Positions 1-5,527 of a stretch of 5,676 nt of DNA are shown here, piece by piece. This DNA is from Candidatus Nomurabacteria bacterium CG_4_9_14_0_2_um_filter_32_10 (GTDB lineage Bacteria > Patescibacteriota > Minisyncoccia > Phycocordibacterales > UBA9973). The notes under the pieces are model-generated. The model was not told the origin of the DNA and did not search any database. It saw only the letters and a program-made list of their open reading frames with translations. The stretch spans positions 1 to 5,676 of the forward strand of contig PFRK01000002.1 in the NCBI GenBank assembly GCA_002788475.1, in the 5' to 3' direction. The first letter of the stretch is position 1. The number at the start of each line of letters is the position of its first letter. Made by a program: the position numbers and the translations under genes.

Positions 1-517
1 CAAAAACTATATTGCTATATTTTTTATTCCCATTGGATGAGTCTATACGCCCACCTAGTCCACGAACTATAATTTCAATTTGTGTTTTTTTATTTTCTAT
101 TTTTCGCGTAAGCAAGGTAGCATTATAATTAGTCTTCAAAAATTCCCTACTATCATTAATCGGAGTACCATCTACATTCCACGTAGGTATTATTTGCTTT
201 TTGTCTTCATACAAAATATCGTTTAAATCAAAGGAAGAACTAGGTGTTCTATATTCAATAACAGTGTTGTTTTTATTAAAAGTACCACTCTCCGAAGTGA
301 ATATGGAACTACCGAGCATAAATAAAATTGCAATGGAAGCAAAACCGATAGAAACCCATGGCAACGATCGTTTTTCTTTTTTTATCTCAATTTCTTCTCT
401 TACAAATGTAACTTTCTCCAATATTTCGTTTTTTAAGGAAAGGTTATTCTCCGGGACTTTTTGATTTCTCTCCCCCCATTTTTTAAAAACTTCACTAATA
501 TTTTTATATTTACTCAT
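1..517 (-). CDS. Membrane anti-sigma factor-like protein with DUF4349-like outer domain (partial, C-terminus off the left edge)
   Basis: Reading the minus strand from the ATG at 517 gives 172 codons, open to the window edge. Residues 1-50 are charged and probably cytoplasmic. Residues 52-73 (SLPWVSIGFA onward, ending near SSIF) are one strongly hydrophobic membrane segment. Beyond it is a polar Ser/Thr/Asn-rich stretch, then from about residue 130 a segment ending in a GLGGRIDSSNG motif that resembles the start of DUF4349 domains, which often sit outside the membrane in anti-sigma-like proteins. I see no HxxxCxxC zinc anti-sigma motif. The start overlaps the end of the sigma gene by 8 nt (ATGAGTAA), so translational coupling is likely, and no Shine-Dalgarno sequence is visible. 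The inferred role is to hold the neighbouring ECF sigma factor at the membrane until an envelope signal arrives. The anti-sigma assignment rests on topology and gene order; the DUF4349 match is from memory of the pattern. Confidence 0.72.
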   Translation of the reverse strand, partial: MSKYKNISEVFKKWGERNQKVPENNLSLKNEILEKVTFVREEIEIKKEKRSLPWVSIGFASIAILFMLGSSIFTSESGTFNKNNTVIEYRTPSSSFDLNDILYEDKKQIIPTWNVDGTPINDSREFLKTNYNATLLTRKIENKKTQIEIIVRGLGGRIDSSNGNKKYSNIVF

Positions 518-1001
518 ACATTTGCGTTTTTATTATTGATCGCGCATGACCAAGCGCGCGATGTATCTTTACTCTAAGAGTCACCTGATTTATATTTAAT
601 ATTTTTGTCATATCTTTAAAAGAAAGATCAGCAATATAACGAAGCCTAATCAATTCTCTATCTTCCTTCTCAAGTTTTTTTATTAACTGCTCCACAAACT
701 GCATCTCTTCATTAATTTCATCTTTAAATGATATATCATGCAAATTATAATCAAACTCAACTTGTCGATTATTTTTTCGCCAATACATTCTCATTTCATT
801 TCGAGCAATACTAAAAATCCAAGCAGAAAATCCTCCATTTCTTTCTTTAAAATTAGGCAATGCTTCAATGGCCTTCAACCAGGATGTCTGTAAAATATCA
901 TCGGCTACGGACCAGTCATGCAACGTATTAAAAAGATAACCATATAATTTTGGTGTTATTTCATCCCAGAGCTCCCCAACTTGGTCTTTGTTCAATTTCA
1001 T
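510..1001 (-). CDS. ECF-family RNA polymerase sigma factor
   Basis: This 163-residue protein has the two-domain build and usual length of an extracytoplasmic-function sigma factor. Residues about 15-80 are sigma region 2: LYGYLFNTLHDWSVADDILQ, then a tryptophan-rich WLKAIEALPNF, and FSAWIFSIARNEMRMYWRK, which corresponds to the DNA-melting and -10-recognising helices. A linker of about 25 residues follows. Residues about 105-157 are region 4, with EDRELIRLRYIADLSFKDM and the helix-turn-helix that reads the -35 element (ILNINQVTLRVKIHRAL). It would direct core RNA polymerase to a small stress or envelope regulon. Its 3' end overlaps the ATG of a membrane protein that looks like its anti-sigma partner. 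The start at 1001 gives a full region 2 and has no Shine-Dalgarno sequence before it. A 14-bp palindrome lies 21-34 bp upstream. The family call is firm; the subgroup and signal are unknown. Confidence 0.93.
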   Translation of the reverse strand: MKLNKDQVGELWDEITPKLYGYLFNTLHDWSVADDILQTSWLKAIEALPNFKERNGGFSAWIFSIARNEMRMYWRKNNRQVEFDYNLHDISFKDEINEEMQFVEQLIKKLEKEDRELIRLRYIADLSFKDMTKILNINQVTLRVKIHRALGHARSIIKTQMYE

Positions 1002-1021
1002 ACGATAATTTCTATAATTTA

Positions 1022-1035
1022 TAAGTGATCACTTA
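1022..1035. promoter_or_regulatory. 14-bp perfect palindrome, candidate operator for the sigma gene
   Basis: TAAGTGATCACTTA is its own reverse complement. It lies in the sigma/recombinase divergent spacer, 21-34 bp upstream of the sigma start, and touches a TATAAA-like -10 box on the minus strand (1018-1023). Next to it, 1036-1043 contains a TATAAT on the plus strand and a TATACT on the minus strand, but neither has a recognisable -35 at 16-18 bp. The position fits an autoregulatory operator; that role is inference. Confidence 0.4.
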
Positions 1036-1130
1036 AGTATAATGCATCAGAGACAAAAAATGTTACAATCCTCACATTTTATGTTTTTGCTGCCAAAATA
1101 TTGTGCGACCAACCAAAGGATAGGCAGGCA

Positions 1131-1145
1131 TGCTAAAATAAAGCT
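1131..1145 (+). promoter_or_regulatory. Extended -10 promoter giving a leaderless recombinase transcript
   Basis: The extended -10 box TG-C-TAAAAT occupies 1131-1139. With the usual 6-nt gap to the transcription start, +1 would be the A of the ATG at 1146. No Shine-Dalgarno sequence precedes that ATG, which fits a leaderless message. No good -35 hexamer is present, as extended -10 promoters can tolerate. Confidence 0.4.
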
Positions 1146-2072
1146 ATGGCATCTCTCAAACAACTCAAAACTCAGTTTTTGGAATATGTAGAAATAGAAA
1201 GAGGTAGAGCAATAAATACTGTAAAAAATTATGACCATTACCTGACTCGCTTTTTAGATTTTACAAAAAATGATAACCCAGCAAATATAAATGAAGAAAT
1301 GATACGAGAATTTCGTCTTTGGCTCAATCGTCAATCAACTGGCAACAACAGAGCTACCGGAGAAACTTTATCTAAAAAAACTCAAAATTATTACTTGATA
1401 GCGCTACGAGCGTTTTTGAAATATCTTGCACGACAAGAAGTAAAAACTATAACAGCTGAAAAAATAGAGTTAGCTAAAGTCGGAGAACGATCACTAGATC
1501 TTATTACTCATGCTGAACTTTCTAGACTATTAAAATCACCTAAAGGGAATGATCTAAAAAATTTAAGAGACAAAGCTATTTTGGAACTTTTATTTTCTAC
1601 CGGCCTGCGTGTTTCAGAATTATGTTCTTTAAATAGAGATTTGGATTTAAGTTCAGATGAATTATCTATCCGTGGAAAAGGAGGAAAAGTACGAGTAGTT
1701 TTTATTTCTGATGATGCAAAAAATGCTGTCAGAGCATATTTATCTGCTCGCAAAGATATGAGTGATTCTCTTTTTGTACAAATTGGAAATGAATTAGCAA
1801 AAAAAACTAAAAACGGAGAATTCGGTTCTTTAGCTCGAAGATCTATTGAAAGGATTGTGAAACAACATGCCACAAAAGCAGGCATCTCAAAAAGAGTCAC
1901 ACCCCACGTAATGCGTCATATGTTTGCAACTGATTTACTTAGTAATGGAGCAGACCTACGTTCAGTCCAAATAATTTTAGGACATGCAAATATAAATACT
2001 ACACAAATCTACACCCACGTGACCGATAAACATTTAAAAGATATACATAAAAAATTTCACAATATAAAATAA
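1146..2072 (+). CDS. xerC: XerC/XerD-type tyrosine recombinase
   Basis: This 308-residue protein has the normal length and two domains of a Xer recombinase, which in pairs or singly resolves chromosome dimers at dif sites by strand exchange. Residues about 1-110 form the SAM-like N-terminal DNA-binding domain (FLEYVEIERGRAINTVKNY). The catalytic domain shows all expected active-site residues: R155 in STGLRVSEL, K178 in RGKGGK, H254 and R257 in TPHVMRHMFATDLL, H280 in ILGHANINTT and the nucleophile Y289 in QIYTHV. The HVMRHMF box differs slightly from the common HDLRHSF form. The start fits the family N-terminus. The gene is divergent from the sigma factor and 76 bp upstream of exodeoxyribonuclease III. 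No phage genes, excisionase or att-like repeats flank it, so a housekeeping role is more likely than an integrase role; this is inferred. XerC versus XerD cannot be decided, and no dif site was found here. Confidence 0.93.
   Translation: MASLKQLKTQFLEYVEIERGRAINTVKNYDHYLTRFLDFTKNDNPANINEEMIREFRLWLNRQSTGNNRATGETLSKKTQNYYLIALRAFLKYLARQEVKTITAEKIELAKVGERSLDLITHAELSRLLKSPKGNDLKNLRDKAILELLFSTGLRVSELCSLNRDLDLSSDELSIRGKGGKVRVVFISDDAKNAVRAYLSARKDMSDSLFVQIGNELAKKTKNGEFGSLARRSIERIVKQHATKAGISKRVTPHVMRHMFATDLLSNGADLRSVQIILGHANINTTQIYTHVTDKHLKDIHKKFHNIK
2019..2047 (+). promoter_or_regulatory. Possible promoter inside the 3' end of the recombinase gene, serving exodeoxyribonuclease III
   Basis: GTGACC (2019-2024) and TATACA (2042-2047) are separated by 17 bp and each match four of six consensus positions. 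The box ends 33 nt before the repeat element at 2081, close to the 36-nt distance between the consensus promoter at 5463-5491 and the second copy of that element. The expected start near 2054 would give a leader of about 95 nt. On its own merits the match is weak; the matched spacing is the main argument. Confidence 0.35.
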
Positions 2073-2080
2073 ATAATACT

Positions 2081-2151
2081 TATCCCGTACTAAATTTTTG
2101 ATTACGGGATATAATGATAAAGATTATTAATAAAATTTTAGTACTGGGATG
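2081..2151 (+). repeat. Leader-type repeat element, copy 1, ending at the exodeoxyribonuclease III start codon
   Basis: By hand alignment this copy matches 5528-5600 in about 66 of 73 columns, including 24 identical bases in a row at 2083-2106. Its 5' part is a perfect 9-bp inverted repeat (TATCCCGTA 2081-2089, TACGGGATA 2103-2111) with a 13-nt loop. Its 3' end (2132-2148) can pair instead with 2084-2099: GTACTAAA pairs fully with TTTAGTAC, four more A-T pairs follow after one mismatch, and CCC can pair with the GGG directly before the ATG after a one-base bulge. The two structures share the left arm and exclude each other. It is most likely a cis-regulatory leader or operator; a small mobile repeat with inverted ends is the alternative. 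Confidence 0.7.
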
Positions 2152-2928
2152 AAAATAATTTCTTGGAATACAAACGGGTTACGAGCCACTGTGAAACAGG
2201 GTTATTTTGAGCCACTATTTAAAAAATACAAACCTGATGTAGTTTGTTTACAAGAAACAAAGGCACATCCTGAACAACTTACAGAAGAATCACGTAATCT
2301 AAAAGAATATTATTCATATTTCTCTCATTCCCAAACAAGAAAAGGATATAGTGGTGTTGCAATCTATTCAAAAGAAAAACCACGAGAAATTTTTTATGGA
2401 ATGAATCAAAAAGGACAGAAAAAAAACTTAGACAAAGAAGGTAGATTGCTAGGTATAAAATTAAAAAACTTTACAATCATAACTGGATACTTTCCAAATG
2501 GAGGATCAGGCCCACATAGATTAAAATATAAATTAGAATTTTATGATGCATTTTTAAAATTTATTTTAAAACTTCGTAAAAATGGTGAACACGTTATTTT
2601 CTGCGGAGACATAAATACAGCGCATGAAGCAATAGACCTTGCACATCCAAAAGCAAATGAAGAAAATACTGGATTCCTCCCCATTGAACGTGCTTGGATT
2701 AGTAAAGTAATTAAAAATAATTTTATAGATGTTTTCAGATATTTTTATCCAGACAAAATTGGTGCATACACATATTGGGACCAAAAAACTCGCGCACGAG
2801 ACAGAAATGTCGGCTGGCGTCTTGATTACTTTTTCGCTAGTTCTGAAATTATTCCAAAAATAAAAAAGACAGGCATGCTCTCCGACTATTATGGTTCCGA
2901 CCACTGCCCTATTTATATAGAATTATAA
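2149..2928 (+). CDS. xthA: Exodeoxyribonuclease III (AP endonuclease, ExoIII/APE1 family)
   Basis: This 259-residue Mg2+-dependent phosphodiesterase is expected to incise DNA at abasic sites in base-excision repair and to degrade 3' ends of duplex DNA. The endonuclease/exonuclease/phosphatase fold covers the whole protein and its length is typical. Active-site residues are all visible: N7 in ISWNTNGLRA, E36 in CLQETK, Y114 in TGYFPNG, D154 and N156 in FCGDINTAH, D226 in GWRLDYFFAS, and the D251-H252 pair in GSDHCPIYIEL. The start at 2149 begins exactly at the conserved MKIISWN N-terminus. The triplet GGG abuts the ATG with no spacer, so it is not a normal Shine-Dalgarno sequence, and the whole upstream spacer is a repeat element that is found again at the right edge. 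The 3' end overlaps the convergent glutamate racemase gene by 6 bp. Confidence 0.96.
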   Translation: MKIISWNTNGLRATVKQGYFEPLFKKYKPDVVCLQETKAHPEQLTEESRNLKEYYSYFSHSQTRKGYSGVAIYSKEKPREIFYGMNQKGQKKNLDKEGRLLGIKLKNFTIITGYFPNGGSGPHRLKYKLEFYDAFLKFILKLRKNGEHVIFCGDINTAHEAIDLAHPKANEENTGFLPIERAWISKVIKNNFIDVFRYFYPDKIGAYTYWDQKTRARDRNVGWRLDYFFASSEIIPKIKKTGMLSDYYGSDHCPIYIEL

Positions 2929-2931
2929 TTC
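2920..2931. other. 12-bp palindrome carrying the stop codons of two convergent genes
   Basis: GAATTATAATTC is self-complementary. Read on either strand it encodes Glu-Leu-stop, so exodeoxyribonuclease III (ending IEL) and glutamate racemase (ending VEL) both terminate inside it, overlapping by 6 bp (2923-2928). It is too A+T-rich and lacks a T-run, so it does not look like a bidirectional terminator. Confidence 0.85.
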
Positions 2932-3741
2932 CACTATTTCTATTTTGGTATTTTTCCTAAACCATTTTTGAGATAGTTTTTTTATGTTAGGAGTGATATC
3001 TGTCACAAGAATTTTGGTTTTTCCTTTTTGAGAAAGTTTTTTCTCTACTTCATGGTGTTTAATAAAATATTCTTTCAACTTTTTAGGAATAATTTCGTCT
3101 TGAGAAATAACTCTTACTTTTTTACCTAAAACTTTTTTAATTTCATTTTTATAAAATGGATAATGAGTACAGCCAAGGACTAAAGTATCCAATTTTTTAT
3201 TTAAAAATGGTTTCAAATATTTTTTTATAAATTGTACTGCCAAAACTTTCTCCCCTTCCTCTATTAAGGGCACAAGCATCGGTGCAGAATTTTGAAAAAC
3301 TTGTGTTTTCTTATTTATTTTTTTAATCTCATCCGGAAAAGTATTTGAAGTGATAGTTCCTAATGTTCCAAGTATCCCTACCTTCCCATACTTAGCTGCC
3401 TCTTCAGCGGCTGGAATAAGTACACCTAATATTTTTCTTTCCGACTCTCCCATTATTTTTCTAGCATGATTATATTGAACTAAATATTCTTGTTGAATTC
3501 TTCGCAAAGCTCTCGCTGAAGAAGTATTACAAGCAATGATGACAATAGCACAATTTTCTTTTCTAAATAAATAATCCACTGCTTCACGGGTGAATTCATA
3601 AACAGCTTCATGAGAGCGATTACCATAAGGTACTCTTTTTGTGTCTCCTAAATATACATAATCATATTCTGACATTGCATTTCGTATAGCTTTCGCAATA
3701 ATAAGCCCACCCAATCCTGAATCAAAAATTCCAATTTTCAT
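2923..3741 (-). CDS. murI: Glutamate racemase
   Basis: This 272-residue cytoplasmic enzyme interconverts L- and D-glutamate, supplying D-Glu for the peptidoglycan stem peptide through a two-cysteine, cofactor-free mechanism. The N-terminal half has the substrate loop FDSGLGG (D7, S8), the GDTKRVPYGNRS segment (Y39-N41) and the first catalytic cysteine C71 in IACNTSSA. The C-terminal half has the second catalytic cysteine C191 with H193 in LGCTHYPF. Length and spacing are typical of the family. The start at 3741 begins at the conserved MKIGIFDSG. It converges on exodeoxyribonuclease III with a 6-bp overlap and diverges from the zinc-ribbon gene across only 46 bp. Many lysines and the loop around residues 85-103 look lineage-specific. 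Presence of murI implies the cell makes or remodels peptidoglycan. Confidence 0.96.
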   Translation of the reverse strand: MKIGIFDSGLGGLIIAKAIRNAMSEYDYVYLGDTKRVPYGNRSHEAVYEFTREAVDYLFRKENCAIVIIACNTSSARALRRIQQEYLVQYNHARKIMGESERKILGVLIPAAEEAAKYGKVGILGTLGTITSNTFPDEIKKINKKTQVFQNSAPMLVPLIEEGEKVLAVQFIKKYLKPFLNKKLDTLVLGCTHYPFYKNEIKKVLGKKVRVISQDEIIPKKLKEYFIKHHEVEKKLSQKGKTKILVTDITPNIKKLSQKWFRKNTKIEIVEL

Positions 3742-3749
3742 ATGTTTTT

Positions 3750-3758
3750 ATTCTAGCA
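3750..3758 (-). promoter_or_regulatory. Extended -10 promoter of glutamate racemase
   Basis: On the minus strand the sequence reads TG-C-TAGAAT, an extended -10 box. The predicted transcription start is 3743, two bases before the ATG at 3741, so the message would be essentially leaderless. No Shine-Dalgarno sequence is present. The best -35 at 17 bp spacing (ATATCA, 3773-3778) matches only three of six positions. Confidence 0.4.
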
Positions 3759-3772
3759 TATCTTTTTATTAG

Positions 3773-3781
3773 TGATATTAT
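3773..3781 (+). promoter_or_regulatory. Extended -10 promoter of the zinc-ribbon gene, leaderless layout
   Basis: TG-A-TATTAT is an extended -10 box whose predicted +1 is 3788, the A of the start codon; this is the same geometry as at 1131-1146. A second, consensus TATAAT (3782-3787) directly abuts the ATG, but would start transcription inside the coding region, so the upstream box is preferred. No Shine-Dalgarno sequence is present. Confidence 0.4.
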
Positions 3782-3787
3782 TATAAT

Positions 3788-5461
3788 ATGCAAAAAGTTT
3801 GTAAAACATGTAAAAATAAATTTGAAATGGATCATGAAGATTTAAATTTTTATGAAAAGATGAAATCTCCACCACCAAACTACTGTCCAGAATGTCGTAT
3901 AGTACGAAGACTCGCTTTTCGTAATGAAAGAACTCTATACAAAAGAACTTGTAGTAAAAGTGGCAAACCAATAATTTCTATTCATCCAAAAAATACCCCA
4001 TTCCCTGTTTATGATCAACACTTTTGGTGGGGAGATGATTGGGAGGCACTAGATTATGGTCAAAATTACGATCCAAATAAAACTTTCTTTAAACAATTTC
4101 TTAAACTTAGAAATAAAATTCCTAGAATTTCCCTATTAAACATTAACGGAGTAAACAGTGATTATGTAAATAACTCAGAAGATAACAAAAATTGCTACCT
4201 ATTATTCGCCGCTCAAAAAAATGAAGATTGTCTATACGGCAGACTTGTATACAGAAGTCATTTTATAGTCGATAGTGATTTCGTTCAAGATTCAGAACTT
4301 TGCTACGACTCAATAGACTGTCGAAATTGTTACAACTGTCTGGTATGTGACAACTGCGAAACAAGTACTGACCTAATTTTTTGTTTTAATTTAAAAGATT
4401 GCCAAAACTGTATTTTTTCAACAAATTTAAGACATAAAAATTATCATATTTTTAACAAGCCCGTTTCAAAAAAAGAATTTGAACAAAAGAGAAAAGAAAT
4501 TCTATCCTCATATTCTAATTTAGAAAAAGCTAAAAAAGAATTTTCTGAATTTAAAAAGAAAGCTATTGTAAAATATGCCTATCAGATTAAATGCCACAAC
4601 ACCACTGGAGACTATATGTATAATTGTCATGACGTTAAATATGGTTTTGATACCGAAAATTCTAAAAACTGCAGATATGTGGCAGATGCAGAAAGCACAA
4701 TAGATTGTTGGGATATGAATAATACATATTACAAACCAGAACTTAATTTAGATGTGATGGGTGCCCTTCAAACATACAATGTTAAACATTCAGTTTATGT
4801 ATTAACTTCAAGCAATATTGAATATTGCGACAGTGTTCATAATTGTGAAAGTTGTTTTGGTTTCATTGGTTTAAAAAAGAAAAAATATTGTATTTTAAAT
4901 AAACAATATAGTAAAGAAGAATATGAAAAACTAAAAGAAATAATAATAGGAAATATGAAAAAAGAAGGAGTGTATGGAGATTTTATTTCCCCAGAACTAT
5001 CTCCTTTTGGTTATAATGAAACCCTAGCACAGAGTTATATACCAATGAATGAAAAGGAGGCAAAAGAAAAAAACTTTAACTGGCAAGATAAAACCACAGG
5101 AACATACGGAAAAGAAACAATTAAAGAAGGAGAAATTCCGGAAACCATAGAAGATGTATCAGAAAACCCGCCTGACGGGCGGGTAGATATTTTGAAAGAG
5201 ATTCTAGTATGTAGCGACTGCAAAAAGAATTTTAGAATAACATCGGCAGAATTAAATTTTTATAAAAGAATGCATATTCCCCTACCACACAAAGATTTTG
5301 AATGTCGCCATAAAGAAAGAATGTCTAAACGCAATCCTCGCAAACTCTGGCACAGGAAATGTATGAAATCTGGATGTAATAATGAATTTGAAACAGCCTA
5401 TTCTCCTGAAAGAACAGAAATAGTGTACTGCGAACAATGCTATAATCAAGAAGTATATTAA
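3788..5461 (+). CDS. Cysteine-rich protein with a zinc-ribbon module at each end (CPR-type family, function unknown)
   Basis: This 557-residue protein has no signal peptide or membrane segment. Residues 1-85 are a zinc-ribbon module: C5/C8 pair with C33/C36, followed by LAFRNERTLYKRTC and a YDQHFWWGDDW segment. Residues 470-557 repeat that module: C475/C478, C506, NPRKLWHRKC525, C530, and C548/C551. The alignment shares CxxC, ELNFY or DLNFY, KM or RM, EC-R, RN-R-L and KSG. The middle (about 120-370) is rich in Cys, Asn and Asp doublets such as NCYNCLVCDNC, suggesting a repetitive metal-binding or beta-helix-like region. It contains a second duplication: 213-238 and 361-386 share NK-x2-SKxEFE or NK-x2-SKEEYE. 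I recognise the architecture as one common in Parcubacteria-type genomes, but know of no proven function. It has its own promoter-like upstream region and no operon partner. A nucleic-acid or metal-binding role is a guess. Confidence 0.85.
   Translation: MQKVCKTCKNKFEMDHEDLNFYEKMKSPPPNYCPECRIVRRLAFRNERTLYKRTCSKSGKPIISIHPKNTPFPVYDQHFWWGDDWEALDYGQNYDPNKTFFKQFLKLRNKIPRISLLNINGVNSDYVNNSEDNKNCYLLFAAQKNEDCLYGRLVYRSHFIVDSDFVQDSELCYDSIDCRNCYNCLVCDNCETSTDLIFCFNLKDCQNCIFSTNLRHKNYHIFNKPVSKKEFEQKRKEILSSYSNLEKAKKEFSEFKKKAIVKYAYQIKCHNTTGDYMYNCHDVKYGFDTENSKNCRYVADAESTIDCWDMNNTYYKPELNLDVMGALQTYNVKHSVYVLTSSNIEYCDSVHNCESCFGFIGLKKKKYCILNKQYSKEEYEKLKEIIIGNMKKEGVYGDFISPELSPFGYNETLAQSYIPMNEKEAKEKNFNWQDKTTGTYGKETIKEGEIPETIEDVSENPPDGRVDILKEILVCSDCKKNFRITSAELNFYKRMHIPLPHKDFECRHKERMSKRNPRKLWHRKCMKSGCNNEFETAYSPERTEIVYCEQCYNQEVY
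5166..5184. repeat. GC-rich hairpin inside the zinc-ribbon coding sequence
   Basis: ACCCGCC (5166-5172) and GGCGGGT (5178-5184) form a perfect 7-bp stem around a TGACG loop. In an otherwise A+T-rich gene this is a sharp compositional island. It is in frame and encodes the PPDGR part of the linker just before the C-terminal zinc-ribbon module. It resembles the short dispersed GC-rich palindromes of some Parcubacteria genomes; that comparison is from memory. Confidence 0.6.
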
Positions 5462-5462
5462 C

Positions 5463-5491
5463 TTGACATTAAATCTAAATTTAAGTATACT
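5463..5491 (+). promoter_or_regulatory. Consensus housekeeping promoter (TTGACA-N17-TATACT)
   Basis: A perfect -35 TTGACA (5463-5468) and a TATACT -10 (5486-5491) are separated by exactly 17 bp, beginning one base after the zinc-ribbon gene stop. The expected transcription start is about 5498, giving a leader of about 100 nt before the ATG at 5598. This is the best promoter in the window and places the second repeat element inside the transcribed leader. Confidence 0.75.
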
Positions 5492-5527
5492 ATAAGATAT
5501 AATGATTTTCCCTTCATAAATTTTACC

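Noticed and set aside
201..464. 87-residue open frame on the plus strand
   Set aside because: It lies antisense within the partial membrane anti-sigma-like gene, which has a clear membrane segment and overlaps the sigma gene in operon style.
1011..1045. dif-like recombination site next to the Xer gene
   Set aside because: The palindrome lacks the two 11-bp arms around a 6-8 bp centre, and no familiar dif half-site is visible.
1508..1900. 130-residue open frame antisense to the recombinase, plus similar antisense frames at 1047-1238, 2566-2904, 3753-3971 and 5035-5223
   Set aside because: All are shadows opposite well-supported genes and show no recognisable domains.
1146..2072. Recombinase as integrase of a mobile island
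   Set aside because: No phage, conjugation or excision genes and no att-like direct repeats in the window; the protein looks like a housekeeping Xer.
2081..2111. Intrinsic terminator after the recombinase gene
   Set aside because: The 9-bp hairpin is followed by TAATGATAAAG rather than a T-run, and its loop is long; a structural role in the leader fits better.
2110..2115. Consensus TATAAT inside repeat copy 1 as the exodeoxyribonuclease III promoter
   Set aside because: The corresponding bases in copy 2 are not a -10 box, there is no -35 at 16-18 bp, and the bases overlap the hairpin right arm.
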